From an uncultured Draconibacterium sp. (GTDB lineage: Bacteria > Bacteroidota > Bacteroidia > Bacteroidales > Prolixibacteraceae): a stretch of DNA of 64,000 nucleotides. Under the pieces are notes generated by a model. The model worked only from the letters and a program-made list of their open reading frames with translations. It did not search any database and had not been told where the DNA came from. Positions 53,705-64,000 of the stretch are shown piece after piece. The stretch is from contig NZ_OY781884.1 in the NCBI RefSeq assembly GCF_963677155.1, positions 3,220,501 through 3,284,500 on the forward strand, read 5' to 3'. Positions within the stretch are counted from its first letter, which is position 1. Every line of letters begins with the position of its first letter. The position numbers and the translations under genes are program-made.

Positions 53705-56700
53705 ATGTCAGTACAAGCAAAAAAAGAGAGGATTAATTTTTCCTCAACACAAACCAGGTTTGATTACCCTGACTTCTTAGAAGTACAAGTTAAATCATTT
53801 AAAGATTTTTTTCAGTTAAAAACCACACCTGACAAAAGGAAAGTCGAGGGTTTATACAGAGTTTTTGAAGAAAATTTTCCAATTTCGGATACTCGAAATA
53901 ACTTCGTGTTGGAATTCATCGACTATCAAGTCGATCCTCCTCGATATTCAATAGACGAGTCTATTGAACGTGGTTTAACTTTTAGCGTGCCGTTAAAAGC
54001 AAAGCTGAAACTTTATTGTACCGATCCGGAACACGAAGATTTCGATACCGTGGTTCAGGACGTATATTTAGGAACTGTGCCATACATGACTAACAGAGGT
54101 ACCTTTATTATCAATGGTGCCGAACGTGTTATTGTTTCTCAGCTGCACAGGTCTCCTGGTGTATTCTTTGGTCAAAGTTTACATGCCAACGGTACAAAAC
54201 TATATTCTGCACGTATTATCCCTTTCAAAGGATCGTGGATTGAATTTGCTACCGACATCAACAGTGTGATGTTTGCGTACATCGACAGGAAAAAGAAATT
54301 ACCTGTAACCACTTTATTGCGTGCTATTGGCTACGAGAGCGATAAAGATGTTCTTGAAATATTCGATCTGGCTGACGAAGTAAAAGTTTCGAAGTCAGGT
54401 TTAAAGAAAGTAATCGGTAGAAGACTGGCTGCCCGTGTTCTTAAATCGTGGGTAGAAGACTTTGTTGATGAAGATACCGGCGAAGTTGTATCGATCGAGC
54501 GTAACGAAGTAATAATTGATCGTGAAACAGACATTGAAGAAGATCACATTGAGGAAATTCTTGAATCAGGTGTAAAAACCATTCTGTTGCACAAAGAAGA
54601 TCAAAATCAGCAAGATTTTGCTATCATTTACAACACGCTTCAAAAAGATCCATGTAACTCGGAAAAAGAAGCCGTTCTTCACATCTACCGTCAGTTGCGT
54701 AACGCAGAACCGCCCGATGAAGCTACTGCACGCGACGTTATTGATAAACTGTTCTTCTCGGATAAGAGATACGACCTTGGTGAGGTTGGTCGTTACAGAA
54801 TCAATAAAAAATTAGGAATCGATGTGGACATGGAAAATCGTGTCCTTACAAAAGTCGACATCATTGAGATTATCAAAAACCTGATTCAGTTGGTAAACTC
54901 AAAAACCGATGTTGATGATATTGACCACTTAAGTAACCGTAGGGTACGTACGGTAGGCGAGCAAATGTATAACCAGTTTGGTGTAGGTTTGGCACGTATG
55001 GCACGTACAATTCGCGAGCGTATGAATGTTCGCGATAACGAGGTGTTTACTCCGATTGATTTGATTAACTCGAAAACATTGTCTTCGGTAATCAATTCAT
55101 TCTTCGGAACAAACGCATTGTCGCAGTTTATGGATCAAACCAACCCGTTAGCTGAAATGACGCACAAACGTCGTATGTCAGCTTTAGGTCCTGGTGGTCT
55201 GTCGCGCGAACGTGCAGGTTTCGAGGTTCGTGACGTTCACTTTACCCACTACGGTCGTTTATGTCCGATTGAAACACCTGAAGGTCCAAACATTGGTTTG
55301 ATCTCTTCTTTGTGTGTTTTCGCAAAAATTAACCCTCTAGGGTTTATTTCAACACCATACCGAAAAGTAGAAAACGGAATAGTTGACTTGTCAGAAACAG
55401 GTGCTGTATACTTAACTGCTGAAGAGGAAGAAGGTAAAATTATTGCCCAGGCAAACGCGCCAATTGCTGAAGATGGTAAATTTGTTAACGATAAGGTTAA
55501 AGCACGTTTAGATGGTGATTACCCTGTAGTTGACGCAGGTGACGTTGAACTGATGGACGTTGGTCCTAACCAGATTGCTTCGGTAGCTGCATCGCTTATT
55601 TCGTTTCTTGAGCACGATGATGCGAACCGTGCATTGATGGGATCGAACATGATGCGCCAGGCTGTACCACTGCTTCGTCCTGAAGCTCCAATTGTTGGTA
55701 CAGGTTTGGAAGCAAGTGTGGCCAAAGATTCGGAAGTAATGATTTGTGCCGAAGCCGATGGTGTTATAGAATTTGTTGATGCAAAACAGATTATTGTTCG
55801 TTACGATGTAACGGAAGAAGATCGCTTTGTGAGCTTCGATCCTGAAGTGGTAACTTATAATCTGCAAAAATATACTAAAACCAACCAGGGAACTACAGTT
55901 GACTTGAAACCGATTGTAGTAAAAGGTCAGCGCGTAACCGAAGGTGAAATTCTTACTGAAGGTTATGCAACCGATAAAGGAGAGCTGGCACTGGGACGTA
56001 ACCTGCAGGTGGCATTTATGCCTTGGCAGGGTTATAACTACGAGGATGCGATCGTAATTTCAGAGCGTATCGTTCGCGAAGATGTTTTCACATCGGTACA
56101 CGTTGATGAATATACTTTGGAAGTACGCGACACAAAACGTGGAGTTGAAGAATTTACTTCAGATATTCCTAACGTAAGTGAAGAAGCTACTCGTAACCTG
56201 GATGAAAATGGTTTGATTAGAGTTGGAGCCAACGTAAAACCTGGCGACATTCTTATTGGTAAAATTACGCCAAAAGGAGAATCTGATCCTTCACCTGAAG
56301 AAAAACTTTTACGTGCAATCTTTGGTGATAAAGCCGGTGATGTAAAAGATGCTTCATTAAAAGCATCTCCATCTTTAAAAGGTGTTGTTATCGATAAAAA
56401 ATTGTTCTCGCGTGTAGCGAAAGACAAAAAAGGTAAAGCAACAAAAACATTGCTCGACCAAATCGATGAGAAACTGGAAAAAGATATTGCAGCACTTCGC
56501 ATTAAATTAGAGGATAAATTGTTCACGTTGGTTAATGGTAAAACTTCGCAGGGAGTGAAAGACTATTACGGAACAGAGTTTATTCCGAAAGGCGTTAAAT
56601 TTACACTGAAGCAATTACAGGAACTGGATTACCTGAATATCGATCCTTCAAAATGGACCACTGATAAAGCTAAAAACGATCTGATTTTTAGATTGGTGAA

Positions 56701-57514
56701 CAACTTCATTATGAAGCAGAAAGAAGCAGAGGCTGTTTCTCGCCGCGAGCGCTACAACGTAACCATCGGTGATGAGCTTCCTGCAGGTATTATTCAGTTG
56801 GCTAAAATTTATATTGCTAAAAAACGCAAACTGCAGATTGGTGATAAAATGGCGGGTCGTCACGGTAACAAAGGTATTGTTTCGCGTGTGGTACGTGCCG
56901 AAGATATGCCATTCCTTGCAGACGGAACACCGGTTGATATCGTATTGAACCCACTTGGTGTACCATCGCGTATGAACCTTGGACAGATTTACGAAACTGT
57001 ACTTGGTTGGGCCGGAAAAGAGCTTGGTTTGAAATTCTCAACACCTATTTTCGATGGTGCGAGTTTGGATGAGGTTTCTGAATATACCGATAAAGCTGGT
57101 ATTCCCCGTTATGGAGAAACGCGCTTGATTAACGGTGAAACCGGAGAACCATTCGACCAGCCAGCAACGGTAGGTATAATTTACATGCTGAAACTGGGCC
57201 ACATGGTAGAAGATAAAATGCACGCCCGTTCAATCGGACCTTACTCATTAATTACACAGCAACCATTAGGTGGTAAAGCACAATTTGGTGGACAGCGTTT
57301 TGGTGAGATGGAAGTTTGGGCACTCGAGGCATTTGGTGCTTCTCACATACTTCAGGAAATTCTTACCGTTAAGTCAGACGACGTAATGGGACGTGCAAAA
57401 GCTTACGAATCGATTGTGAAAGGTGAGCCAATGCCACAACCGGGAATTCCTGAATCGCTGAATGTACTACTTCACGAATTACGCGGACTTGGTCTGAGCG
57501 TTAGAATGGAGTAG
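53705..57514 (+). CDS. rpoB: DNA-directed RNA polymerase subunit beta
   Basis: A 1269-residue subunit. The rifampicin pocket reads [20 protein letters not shown] with Asp, His and Ser at the usual drug-contact positions, so it looks wild type and rifampicin-sensitive. [11 protein letters not shown] and the C-terminal [18 protein letters not shown] are typical. I chose the ATG at 53705 ([14 protein letters not shown]); an upstream ATG in the same frame would put the start inside the attenuator region. It is shorter than E. coli beta, as in the phylum. rpoC follows after 42 bp. Confidence 0.97.
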   Translation: MSVQAKKERINFSSTQTRFDYPDFLEVQVKSFKDFFQLKTTPDKRKVEGLYRVFEENFPISDTRNNFVLEFIDYQVDPPRYSIDESIERGLTFSVPLKAKLKLYCTDPEHEDFDTVVQDVYLGTVPYMTNRGTFIINGAERVIVSQLHRSPGVFFGQSLHANGTKLYSARIIPFKGSWIEFATDINSVMFAYIDRKKKLPVTTLLRAIGYESDKDVLEIFDLADEVKVSKSGLKKVIGRRLAARVLKSWVEDFVDEDTGEVVSIERNEVIIDRETDIEEDHIEEILESGVKTILLHKEDQNQQDFAIIYNTLQKDPCNSEKEAVLHIYRQLRNAEPPDEATARDVIDKLFFSDKRYDLGEVGRYRINKKLGIDVDMENRVLTKVDIIEIIKNLIQLVNSKTDVDDIDHLSNRRVRTVGEQMYNQFGVGLARMARTIRERMNVRDNEVFTPIDLINSKTLSSVINSFFGTNALSQFMDQTNPLAEMTHKRRMSALGPGGLSRERAGFEVRDVHFTHYGRLCPIETPEGPNIGLISSLCVFAKINPLGFISTPYRKVENGIVDLSETGAVYLTAEEEEGKIIAQANAPIAEDGKFVNDKVKARLDGDYPVVDAGDVELMDVGPNQIASVAASLISFLEHDDANRALMGSNMMRQAVPLLRPEAPIVGTGLEASVAKDSEVMICAEADGVIEFVDAKQIIVRYDVTEEDRFVSFDPEVVTYNLQKYTKTNQGTTVDLKPIVVKGQRVTEGEILTEGYATDKGELALGRNLQVAFMPWQGYNYEDAIVISERIVREDVFTSVHVDEYTLEVRDTKRGVEEFTSDIPNVSEEATRNLDENGLIRVGANVKPGDILIGKITPKGESDPSPEEKLLRAIFGDKAGDVKDASLKASPSLKGVVIDKKLFSRVAKDKKGKATKTLLDQIDEKLEKDIAALRIKLEDKLFTLVNGKTSQGVKDYYGTEFIPKGVKFTLKQLQELDYLNIDPSKWTTDKAKNDLIFRLVNNFIMKQKEAEAVSRRERYNVTIGDELPAGIIQLAKIYIAKKRKLQIGDKMAGRHGNKGIVSRVVRAEDMPFLADGTPVDIVLNPLGVPSRMNLGQIYETVLGWAGKELGLKFSTPIFDGASLDEVSEYTDKAGIPRYGETRLINGETGEPFDQPATVGIIYMLKLGHMVEDKMHARSIGPYSLITQQPLGGKAQFGGQRFGEMEVWALEAFGASHILQEILTVKSDDVMGRAKAYESIVKGEPMPQPGIPESLNVLLHELRGLGLSVRME

Positions 57515-57556
57515 AATAAGTTAGGTGCAGTTTTAATTTGATAGTTAATTTGAATT

Positions 57557-60500
57557 ATGGCATTCAAAAAAGATAATAAAGCAAAAACTAGTTTCTCAAA
57601 AGTTTCAGTAAGCCTTTCGTCTCCTGAAGAAATTCTGGAAAGATCGTTTGGTGAAGTACTGAAGCCAGAAACAATTAACTACAGAACATATAAACCAGAA
57701 CGTGATGGTTTGTTTTGTGAGCGTATTTTCGGACCGGTAAAAGACTACGAATGTCACTGTGGAAAATACAAACGTATCCGTTATAAAGGTATCGTTTGCG
57801 ACCGTTGTGGTGTTGAAGTAACCGAAAAGAAAGTACGTCGTGAGCGTATGGGACACATTTCACTGGTGGTTCCGGTAGCTCACATTTGGTATTTCAAATC
57901 GTTGCCTAACAAAATTGGTTACCTGCTTGGTTTACCTACCAAAAAGCTGGATACCATTATTTATTACGAACGCTATGTTGTTATCCAGGCTGGTGTAAAA
58001 CATCAGGATGGTGTTAAAGAATTAGATTTCCTTACGGAAGAAGAATATCTGGATATTTTGGATACACTTCCAAAAGAAAATCAATTTCTTGATGACGACG
58101 ACCCAAACAAGTTTATCGCAAAAATGGGTGCTGAGGCGCTGTTTGATATTCTAAGCCGTTTGGAGTTGGATGAATTGTCATTCACATTGCGTCATAAAGC
58201 AAATACTGAAACATCGCAGCAGCGTAAAAACGAGGCGTTAAAACGTCTACAGGTTGTTGAGGCGTTCAGAGCAAGCAAAAACCTTAACCGTCCGGAATGG
58301 ATGATTGTTAGGGTGGTGCCTGTAATTCCTCCTGATTTGCGTCCGTTAGTGCCGCTTGATGGTGGTCGTTTCGCAACGTCAGATTTGAATGACCTGTACC
58401 GAAGAGTTATTATCCGTAACAACCGTTTGAAACGATTGATCGAGATTAAAGCTCCTGAGGTAATTTTAAGAAACGAGAAACGAATGTTGCAGGAAGCTGT
58501 GGATTCGTTATTCGATAACTCAAGAAAATCTAATGCCGTTAAAACAGAAAACAACCGCGCGCTAAAATCACTTTCAGATAGTTTGAAAGGTAAGCAAGGT
58601 CGTTTCCGTCAGAACCTTTTGGGTAAACGTGTTGACTATTCGGCACGTTCGGTAATCGTTGTAGGTCCTAAATTAAGGATTCACGAATGCGGTATTCCAA
58701 AAGATATGGCAGCAGAGCTTTACAAGCCTTTTGTAATTCGTAAGTTGATTGAAAGAGGTATTGTAAAAACTGTAAAATCGGCAAAGAAAATTGTTGACAG
58801 AAAAGATCCTGTTGTTTGGGAAATTCTTGAAAACGTGCTGAAAGGACATCCTGTAATGTTGAACAGGGCACCTACTCTTCACCGTCTGTCAATTCAGGCA
58901 TTCCAGCCTGTTCTTATTGAAGGAAAAGCAATTCAGTTGCACCCGTTGGTATGTACCGGTTTCAACGCCGACTTCGACGGTGACCAGATGGCGGTTCACT
59001 TACCATTAGGTAATGCTGCAATTTTGGAAGCTCAGTTGCTAATGCTTGCTTCGCATAACCTGTTGAACCCTGCTAATGGTGCTCCAATTCAGGTACCATC
59101 GCAGGATATGGTTTTGGGTTTGTACTACATGACCAAATCACGTAAAGGTAGTCGTGGCGAAGGAATGACTTTCTATTCAGCAGAAGAAGTAACGATTGCA
59201 TACGAAGAAAAAGCAATCGATCTTCACGCTATTATTAAAGTTAAAGTTGAAGACATCGATGAAAACGGCGAATATTTTAACCATATCATTGAAACGACTG
59301 TAGGTCGTGTTCTTTTCAACGAAAATGTGCCACGTCAGGCAGGTTACGTAAACCAGATTTTGACTAAAAAATCGTTGCGTAGCATTATTACCGACGTATT
59401 CAATAAGAGTGGAAACGCAATTACAGTTAAATTCCTTGATGATATTAAAAACCTTGGTTACACAATGGCATACCGTGGAGGTCTGTCGTTCAACCTTGGC
59501 GACGTTATCATTCCTGAGGATAAAGCAGAAATTGTTGGTAACGGTTATCAGGAAGTTGAAGAGGTAATCAACAACTATAACATGGGGTTCATTACCAATA
59601 ACGAACGTTATAACCAGGTTATTGATATTTGGACACATGCAAACTCTAAGCTGACAAATTCGGTAATGAAAACGATTAGTACCGACCGTCAGGGATTCAA
59701 CTCAATTTATATGATGCTTGATTCCGGAGCGAGGGGTTCTAAAGAGCAGATTCGCCAGTTGTGCGGAATGAGGGGTTTGATGGCAAAACCACAAAAGTCT
59801 GGTTCTACAGGTTCTCAGATTATTGAAAACCCGATTTTGGCAAACTTTAAAGAAGGTCTTTCGGTACTGGAGTACTTTATCTCTACTCACGGTGCTCGTA
59901 AAGGTTTGGCGGATACCGCACTTAAAACAGCTGATGCGGGTTACTTAACACGTCGTTTGGTAGACGTTGCCCAGGATGTTATCATCTCGGAAGACGACTG
60001 TGGAACATTGCGTGGTTTGGTAGCTAGCGATGTGAAAAATAACGAAGATGTTGTTGCATCATTATACGAAAGAATTATTGGTCGTACAACAGTTCATGAT
60101 ATTTACCACCCGTTAAATGGTGAATTAATCATCAAATCGGGTGAAGAAATTACTGAAGAGATTGCAAAAGTAATCGAAGACTCACCAATTGAGACCGTTG
60201 AAATTCGTTCGGTACTTACTTGTGAATCAAAAGTTGGTGTTTGTGCCAAATGTTACGGACGTAACCTGGCAACCGGCAAAAAGGTTCAGAAAGGTGAAGC
60301 TACCGGTGTTATTGCAGCACAATCGATCGGTGAGCCGGGTACACAGCTTACACTTCGTACCTTCCACGTAGGGGGTATTGCAGGTAACATCTCAGCACAA
60401 TCAACAGTTGAATCGAAATACGATGGATACTGCGAGATTGAAGAGCTTCGTTCGGTATCGTACAAAGACGACGAAGGAAACGATGTTGAGGTGGTAGTAA

Positions 60501-61825
60501 GCCGTTTGGCCGAATTAAAGATTATTGATAAAAACACCAATATTCCGCTATCTACACACCCACTTCCATACGGTTGTAAACTGTATGTGAAAAACGGTCA
60601 GGAAATCCGTAAAGGAACAATGATCTGTGATTGGGATCCATTTAACGGTGTAATTATTACTGAATTTGATGGTAAGGTAGAGTTTGAGAATCTGATCGAC
60701 GGTATTACTTTCCGTCAGGAATCGGATGAACAAACCGGTTACAGCGAGCGTGTAATTATCGAGACAAAAGATAAGACCAAAAACCCAACGTTGAAGATTA
60801 TGGACGATGCCGGTGAAATGATCCGCTCGTACAACCTTCCGGTTGGAGGTCACATCTCTGTTGATAACGGACAAGAGGTTAAAGCAGGTAAGATTTTGGT
60901 TAAGATTCCTCGTGCTGCTGGTAAAGCAGGCGATATCACAGGGGGTCTGCCGCGTGTTACCGAGTTATTCGAGGCACGTAACCCATCTAATCCTGCCGTT
61001 GTTTCTGAGGTAGACGGAGAAGTTTCACTAGGTAAGATCAAACGTGGTAACCGCGAGATCATTGTAACCACTAAAAACGGCGATGTGAAGAAGTATCTTG
61101 TACCGCTGTCGAAACAGATCCTTGTACAGGAAAACGACTACATCAGAGCAGGTATACCTTTATCTGACGGAGCAACAACTCCTTCTGATATTCTTGCAAT
61201 TAAAGGTCCTACTGCCGTTCAGGAATACATTTTGAACGAAGTGCAGGATGTGTACCGTATGCAAGGGGTGAAAATTAACGATAAACACTTCGAGATTATC
61301 ATCCGTCAGATGATGCGTAAAGTTGAAATCGTTGATCCGGGTGATACTCGTTTCCTTGAAAAGCAGATTGTAGACAAAAACGAATTCATGTCTGAAAACG
61401 ACTGGATCTACAACAAAAAAGTTGTAGTTGAGCCAGGAGATGCTGAAGGGCTGAAAGCCGGACAGATTGTTTCTTCACGTCGTTTGAGAGATGAGAATTC
61501 GCAACTCCGAAGAAAAGATAAAAAATTGGTGGAGTCGAGGGACGCAATCCCTGCAACATCAAGCCAGATTCTTCAGGGTATTACAAGAGCGGCGTTGCAA
61601 ACACGCAGCTGGTTGTCTGCTGCATCGTTCCAGGAAACAACAAAAGTTCTTAACGAAGCCGCTATCAACGGTAAGATGGATTACCTAGATGGGCTGAAAG
61701 AGAACGTTATTTGTGGTCACCTGATACCGGCAGGTACCGGATTGAAAGAATACAAAAACCTTGTTGTTGGTTCTAAATCAGAATACGACAGGTTGGTTGA
61801 TATGAGACATTCGGATAATAGCTAA
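57557..61825 (+). CDS. rpoC: DNA-directed RNA polymerase subunit beta'
   Basis: A 1422-residue subunit. The first zinc site is in [22 protein letters not shown], here as [13 protein letters not shown] then CDRCGVEV, and the catalytic aspartates are in [12 protein letters not shown]. The second zinc cluster lies near [15 protein letters not shown] and the trigger-loop region near [13 protein letters not shown]. It completes the rpoBC operon. It ends 11 bp before the DUF3467 gene. Confidence 0.97.
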   Translation: MAFKKDNKAKTSFSKVSVSLSSPEEILERSFGEVLKPETINYRTYKPERDGLFCERIFGPVKDYECHCGKYKRIRYKGIVCDRCGVEVTEKKVRRERMGHISLVVPVAHIWYFKSLPNKIGYLLGLPTKKLDTIIYYERYVVIQAGVKHQDGVKELDFLTEEEYLDILDTLPKENQFLDDDDPNKFIAKMGAEALFDILSRLELDELSFTLRHKANTETSQQRKNEALKRLQVVEAFRASKNLNRPEWMIVRVVPVIPPDLRPLVPLDGGRFATSDLNDLYRRVIIRNNRLKRLIEIKAPEVILRNEKRMLQEAVDSLFDNSRKSNAVKTENNRALKSLSDSLKGKQGRFRQNLLGKRVDYSARSVIVVGPKLRIHECGIPKDMAAELYKPFVIRKLIERGIVKTVKSAKKIVDRKDPVVWEILENVLKGHPVMLNRAPTLHRLSIQAFQPVLIEGKAIQLHPLVCTGFNADFDGDQMAVHLPLGNAAILEAQLLMLASHNLLNPANGAPIQVPSQDMVLGLYYMTKSRKGSRGEGMTFYSAEEVTIAYEEKAIDLHAIIKVKVEDIDENGEYFNHIIETTVGRVLFNENVPRQAGYVNQILTKKSLRSIITDVFNKSGNAITVKFLDDIKNLGYTMAYRGGLSFNLGDVIIPEDKAEIVGNGYQEVEEVINNYNMGFITNNERYNQVIDIWTHANSKLTNSVMKTISTDRQGFNSIYMMLDSGARGSKEQIRQLCGMRGLMAKPQKSGSTGSQIIENPILANFKEGLSVLEYFISTHGARKGLADTALKTADAGYLTRRLVDVAQDVIISEDDCGTLRGLVASDVKNNEDVVASLYERIIGRTTVHDIYHPLNGELIIKSGEEITEEIAKVIEDSPIETVEIRSVLTCESKVGVCAKCYGRNLATGKKVQKGEATGVIAAQSIGEPGTQLTLRTFHVGGIAGNISAQSTVESKYDGYCEIEELRSVSYKDDEGNDVEVVVSRLAELKIIDKNTNIPLSTHPLPYGCKLYVKNGQEIRKGTMICDWDPFNGVIITEFDGKVEFENLIDGITFRQESDEQTGYSERVIIETKDKTKNPTLKIMDDAGEMIRSYNLPVGGHISVDNGQEVKAGKILVKIPRAAGKAGDITGGLPRVTELFEARNPSNPAVVSEVDGEVSLGKIKRGNREIIVTTKNGDVKKYLVPLSKQILVQENDYIRAGIPLSDGATTPSDILAIKGPTAVQEYILNEVQDVYRMQGVKINDKHFEIIIRQMMRKVEIVDPGDTRFLEKQIVDKNEFMSENDWIYNKKVVVEPGDAEGLKAGQIVSSRRLRDENSQLRRKDKKLVESRDAIPATSSQILQGITRAALQTRSWLSAASFQETTKVLNEAAINGKMDYLDGLKENVICGHLIPAGTGLKEYKNLVVGSKSEYDRLVDMRHSDNS

Positions 61826-61836
61826 AAAGGATTACC

Positions 61837-62163
61837 ATGGAAGATAACAAACAAAAATCGCAACAGATAAATATTGAATTGAACGAGGAAGTAGCTCAGG
61901 GAACCTATTCGAACCTTGCCGTTATTACTCACTCAACTTCTGAATTTGTAGTTGATTTTGTACGCATTATGCCAGGTATTCCAAAAGCGAATGTAAAATC
62001 GAGAATTATTCTTACACCGGAACATGCCAAACGTTTGTTAATGGCTTTGCAAGATAATGTAGCTAAATTTGAAGCACAGCATGGCCCGATTAAAAACGTT
62101 ACTCCGGGATCCGATCCGAGTTTGCCACCAATGAATTTTGGTGGACCTACAGCCCAGGCGTAG
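61837..62163 (+). CDS. DUF3467 protein
   Basis: A 108-residue cytoplasmic protein with the DUF3467 pattern: INIELNEEVAQGTYSNLAVI, then EFVVDFVRIMPGIPKANVKSRIILTPEHAKRLLMAL. It lies 11 bp after rpoC and shares its transcript, which ends at the terminator behind it. This pairing is usual in Bacteroidota. The function is unknown; its steady link with RNA polymerase genes hints at a role in transcription. Confidence 0.9.
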   Translation: MEDNKQKSQQINIELNEEVAQGTYSNLAVITHSTSEFVVDFVRIMPGIPKANVKSRIILTPEHAKRLLMALQDNVAKFEAQHGPIKNVTPGSDPSLPPMNFGGPTAQA

Positions 62164-62185
62164 TATAAAGTATTAAAAAGTATAG

Positions 62186-62217
62186 AAAAAGGCTTTCACA
62201 ATTGTGAAGGCCTTTTT
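62186..62217 (+). terminator. Terminator of the rpoBC operon
   Basis: AAAAAGGCTTTCACAA at 62186-62201 faces TTGTGAAGGCCTTTTT at 62202-62217 with one wobble pair, so the stem is nearly continuous, and more T residues follow. It closes the operon 22 bp after the DUF3467 stop. Confidence 0.85.
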
Positions 62218-62408
62218 TCTGCTTTATTGTGTCTTTCTTTTTTTCAGGAAGATGTGCATATCTGTTTATTTACTGCCAAAAAAATATTAGTTTGGTGCTA
62301 ACTTTACAATTCGAACCAGGCGACTGGAGGTAGTTCATTCCGAAAATTATATTTTGGGATCTATAACTGACAGCCTGCCAGTTTGTATAAATAATAAAAA
62401 ACCGACAG

Positions 62409-63194
62409 ATGAAATATCTTTTCTTTTTTGCATTTTTAGTTGTTACCAGTAGTTTGGTTAACGCCCAACCGACTTATAAGTATGTAATTATTCCAACTCA
62501 TTTTAACGATCTTGGCGACGGACTTAATCCACATGGAGTTTGTTCTTCGCTTCAGTCCCAGCTCTCTGAACGTTCAATAAACGTCGTTTTTGAAGGTACA
62601 GAGGTGCCCGATGATTATTGCGAAGCATTAACGGTTGATTTAATAAAGGTTTCGTCGATGTTGACGAATAAAATAAAAGTTGAATTTCGGGATTGTATGA
62701 ATCGTGTGGTATGGTCAGAAGAAGGAACAGGTACCTCGAAGGAATATAGAAAAGGATATTCAGAAGCGATTGCAGATGCTTTAAAAGATTTTAATCAACT
62801 TCCGGTAAATCAATCACTCAAAAGGGCAGAAAAAGCCGGAGTTGTTAGTGAGGTGAAAAACAAGAAGCCCATTGTAAAAGAGGCTGTCCCAGTAGATAAA
62901 GACTCGTATAAACCTGTAAATCCGTACTATAATAGCACTTATTTGGTTGATGTAATTGAATCTGATAAGAACGAGATGCAGATACTTATTTTAAATGGCG
63001 AGTTATTAGGTTACAATAATCATCAAATCATTGCCACTCTGAGTCCATCTGGGTTGAAAGGGATTTATACCGTAAGCTGGATAGATACCGAAGGCGGTAA
63101 TATTTCGGGTGTTGCAAAACTTGAAGGTACAGAACTTGAGATATCGCTGAAAACAGAACCGGAAGAACAAGTTATAGTGCTTCAGAAGTTATAA
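62409..63194 (+). CDS. Secreted protein of unknown function
   Basis: A 261-residue protein with a signal peptide (MKYLFFFAFLVVTSSLVNA). The N-terminal part (about 22-135) holds YVIIPTHFNDLGDGLNPHGV, QLSERSINVVFEG and a likely alpha/beta pattern reminiscent of proteins that contain a small LpoB/CsgG-like fold, but I cannot be sure. A linker rich in Lys and Val follows (about 140-175), and the C-terminal part (about 175-261) looks all-beta (EMQILILNGELLGYNNHQIIA). No named family is recognised. It is the first gene after the rpoBC operon and has its own transcript. Confidence 0.7.
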   Translation: MKYLFFFAFLVVTSSLVNAQPTYKYVIIPTHFNDLGDGLNPHGVCSSLQSQLSERSINVVFEGTEVPDDYCEALTVDLIKVSSMLTNKIKVEFRDCMNRVVWSEEGTGTSKEYRKGYSEAIADALKDFNQLPVNQSLKRAEKAGVVSEVKNKKPIVKEAVPVDKDSYKPVNPYYNSTYLVDVIESDKNEMQILILNGELLGYNNHQIIATLSPSGLKGIYTVSWIDTEGGNISGVAKLEGTELEISLKTEPEEQVIVLQKL

Positions 63195-63240
63195 TTTTTA
63201 TAGCAAAATATTTTCTGAATGCCCTTATCGGACGGTTGGC

Positions 63241-63296
63241 TATTTTTTGTTTTTCTGAAACAAAAAATAAAGCCGATTCAGAAAACCGACTTTATT
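63241..63296 (+). terminator. Double hairpin after the secreted protein gene
   Basis: TATTTTTTGTTT at 63241-63252 is perfectly complementary to AAACAAAAAATA at 63258-63269. It overlaps a second stem, AATAAAG at 63266-63272 with CTTTATT at 63290-63296, that adds CG and TT inner pairs. The two stems compete for the same bases. Either can end the upstream transcript. Confidence 0.6.
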
Positions 63297-63438
63297 ATTT
63301 AATTTGGTTAGATTTGGTTTGAAACCCGCTGATGAAGTTAGTAAAATAATCGATATATAACAACCCGTTAAGAATGATGTTGTTAATCTGCTTTAATCGT
63401 TTGCAAATTGCTTGTTTTGTGCCTGAATAAAAGTGGTT

Positions 63439-63669
63439 ACTGTTTGACTTAAAAAGCGCATTGCTTTAATTGAAATACTTATTGCTTTAGTTGAAGGACT
63501 CATTGTTTAGCTTGAAGAGGTCATTGCTTAACCCGAAGTACTCAATGTTTGGGTTGAAGAGCTTATTGCTTGAATTGTAGCACTTATTGCTTTACTCATA
63601 AAGCTTATTGCTTAACTTGAAGAGCTTAATGTTTTAGTTGAAATACTTATTGTTTGAAAGAAAGCTGCT
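63439..63669. repeat. Tandem array of 21-bp units (ATTGCTT... type)
   Basis: Eleven units start at 63439, 63460, 63481, 63502, 63523, 63544, 63565, 63586, 63607, 63628 and 63649, each exactly 21 bp with no insertion or deletion. Most begin ATTG(C/T)TT, have a variable middle, then TTGAAG and end (A/G)CT(T/C). Stop codons occur in every frame, so the array does not code for protein. The period and the ATTG...GAA layout match the array at 559-788, although the sequences differ. No function is recognised. Confidence 0.8.
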
Positions 63670-63861
63670 CCGGCGGAAAAGCGACAAAACATCTGAAACA
63701 AAAGAAGATTTGTATAATTCGTGTCGTTACACATTTTTGAACCAAAATGGTTGGTTGAAACGCCTGAAATCAGCCTAAAACCTTCTGTTTTTAATTAAAA
63801 TGGTTTTAAATTAATTTCCACTTTCTCCGCACAAAATTTTGGAATATTGAAGTTGATTGTT

Positions 63862-64000
63862 TTAAAGTATTGTCAGCATTGCGTTTGGACGGGTACGTGC
63901 TTGCTGAATGCCTTGGGTACTCTGCTTTTTAACAAACATTAAAGGTCTCAGAGTCCTAATCTCTTTGGTTAGTTTTCCGCCGATTTCTATATTTGTTAGC
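63862..64000 (-). CDS. Possible C-terminal end of a gene cut by the window edge
   Basis: An open frame on the minus strand enters from the right edge and stops at TAA (63862-63864) after 45 codons. The peptide is balanced and mildly basic (for example NIEIGGKLTKEIRTLRPLMF, then VKKQSTQGIQQARTRPNAML), and looks protein-like, but 45 open codons can occur by chance. No family is recognised. Confidence 0.35.
   Translation of the reverse strand, partial: LTNIEIGGKLTKEIRTLRPLMFVKKQSTQGIQQARTRPNAMLTIL

Noticed and set aside
59177-59638. A 153-residue open frame opposite rpoC
   Set aside because: It is an antisense shadow of rpoC with low-complexity Asn/Phe/Val content and no start signal.
63439-63669. 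CRISPR array
   Set aside because: The units are 21 bp with degenerate sequence and no alternation of constant repeats with unique spacers, and no cas genes are nearby.

Overview
The window looks like the chromosome of a Bacteroidota bacterium, probably a marine or gut-type member of the Marinilabiliales/Prolixibacteraceae side of the phylum. The phylum call rests on several independent signs: type IX secretion (PorT, and a 1090-residue cargo with a Por-type C-terminal sorting domain), a GH97 SusB-like enzyme, families largely confined to the phylum (DUF3127, DUF3467, acyl-ACP thioesterase of the Bacteroidota type), and promoters of the TTTG / TAnnTTTG type, the clearest being upstream of rpsU. 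The finer placement is inference from gene content only.

Layout. 1-2.5 kb: the start of a SulP anion transporter with a structured leader, a 21-bp tandem repeat array and an intact IS3-family element inserted at the array edge. 2.5-9.2 kb: carbohydrate and housekeeping genes (cutC with a GH29 fucosidase, miaA, GH97, acyl-ACP thioesterase). 9.4-31.4 kb: mostly single genes separated by rho-independent terminators and dispersed repeats (map, a secreted 27-residue-repeat protein, GroES-like protein, patatin, SBF transporter, class V aminotransferase, htpG, an alanine dehydrogenase-like oxidoreductase, alpha/beta hydrolase, octaheme cytochrome with TPRs, DEAD-box helicase, yaaA, DUF3127, two FKBPs, MacB-like permease, gap). 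31.8-38.4 kb: a giant T9SS cargo, a nitroreductase and a convergent GT2-LytS-LytTR operon. 38.6-47.3 kb: PurL-like protein coupled to ubiE, porT, a convergent trmH-type methyltransferase, a TamA-like outer-membrane protein, an NSS transporter and an HhH-repeat protein. 47.4-62.2 kb: the translation/transcription core rpsU-xerC-hpf-tRNA-Gly-tRNA-Thr-tuf-secE-nusG-rplKAJL-rpoBC-DUF3467. 62.4-64 kb: a secreted unknown protein, a second 21-bp repeat array and the edge of another possible gene.

The most interesting unexplained items are non-coding: (i) the tRNA-Trp normally sitting between tuf and secE is reduced to an acceptor/T-arm minihelix, the minimal form of an RNase P substrate; (ii) two 21-bp tandem arrays at opposite ends of the window with the same period and the same ATTG...GAA layout but different sequences, one of which breaks its own reading frame; (iii) a three-way-junction leader in front of the SulP gene; (iv) a 46-nt hairpin filling the spacer between the two tRNAs. 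I found no CRISPR array, no prophage and no defence system that I could support; most of the window is ordinary chromosome.
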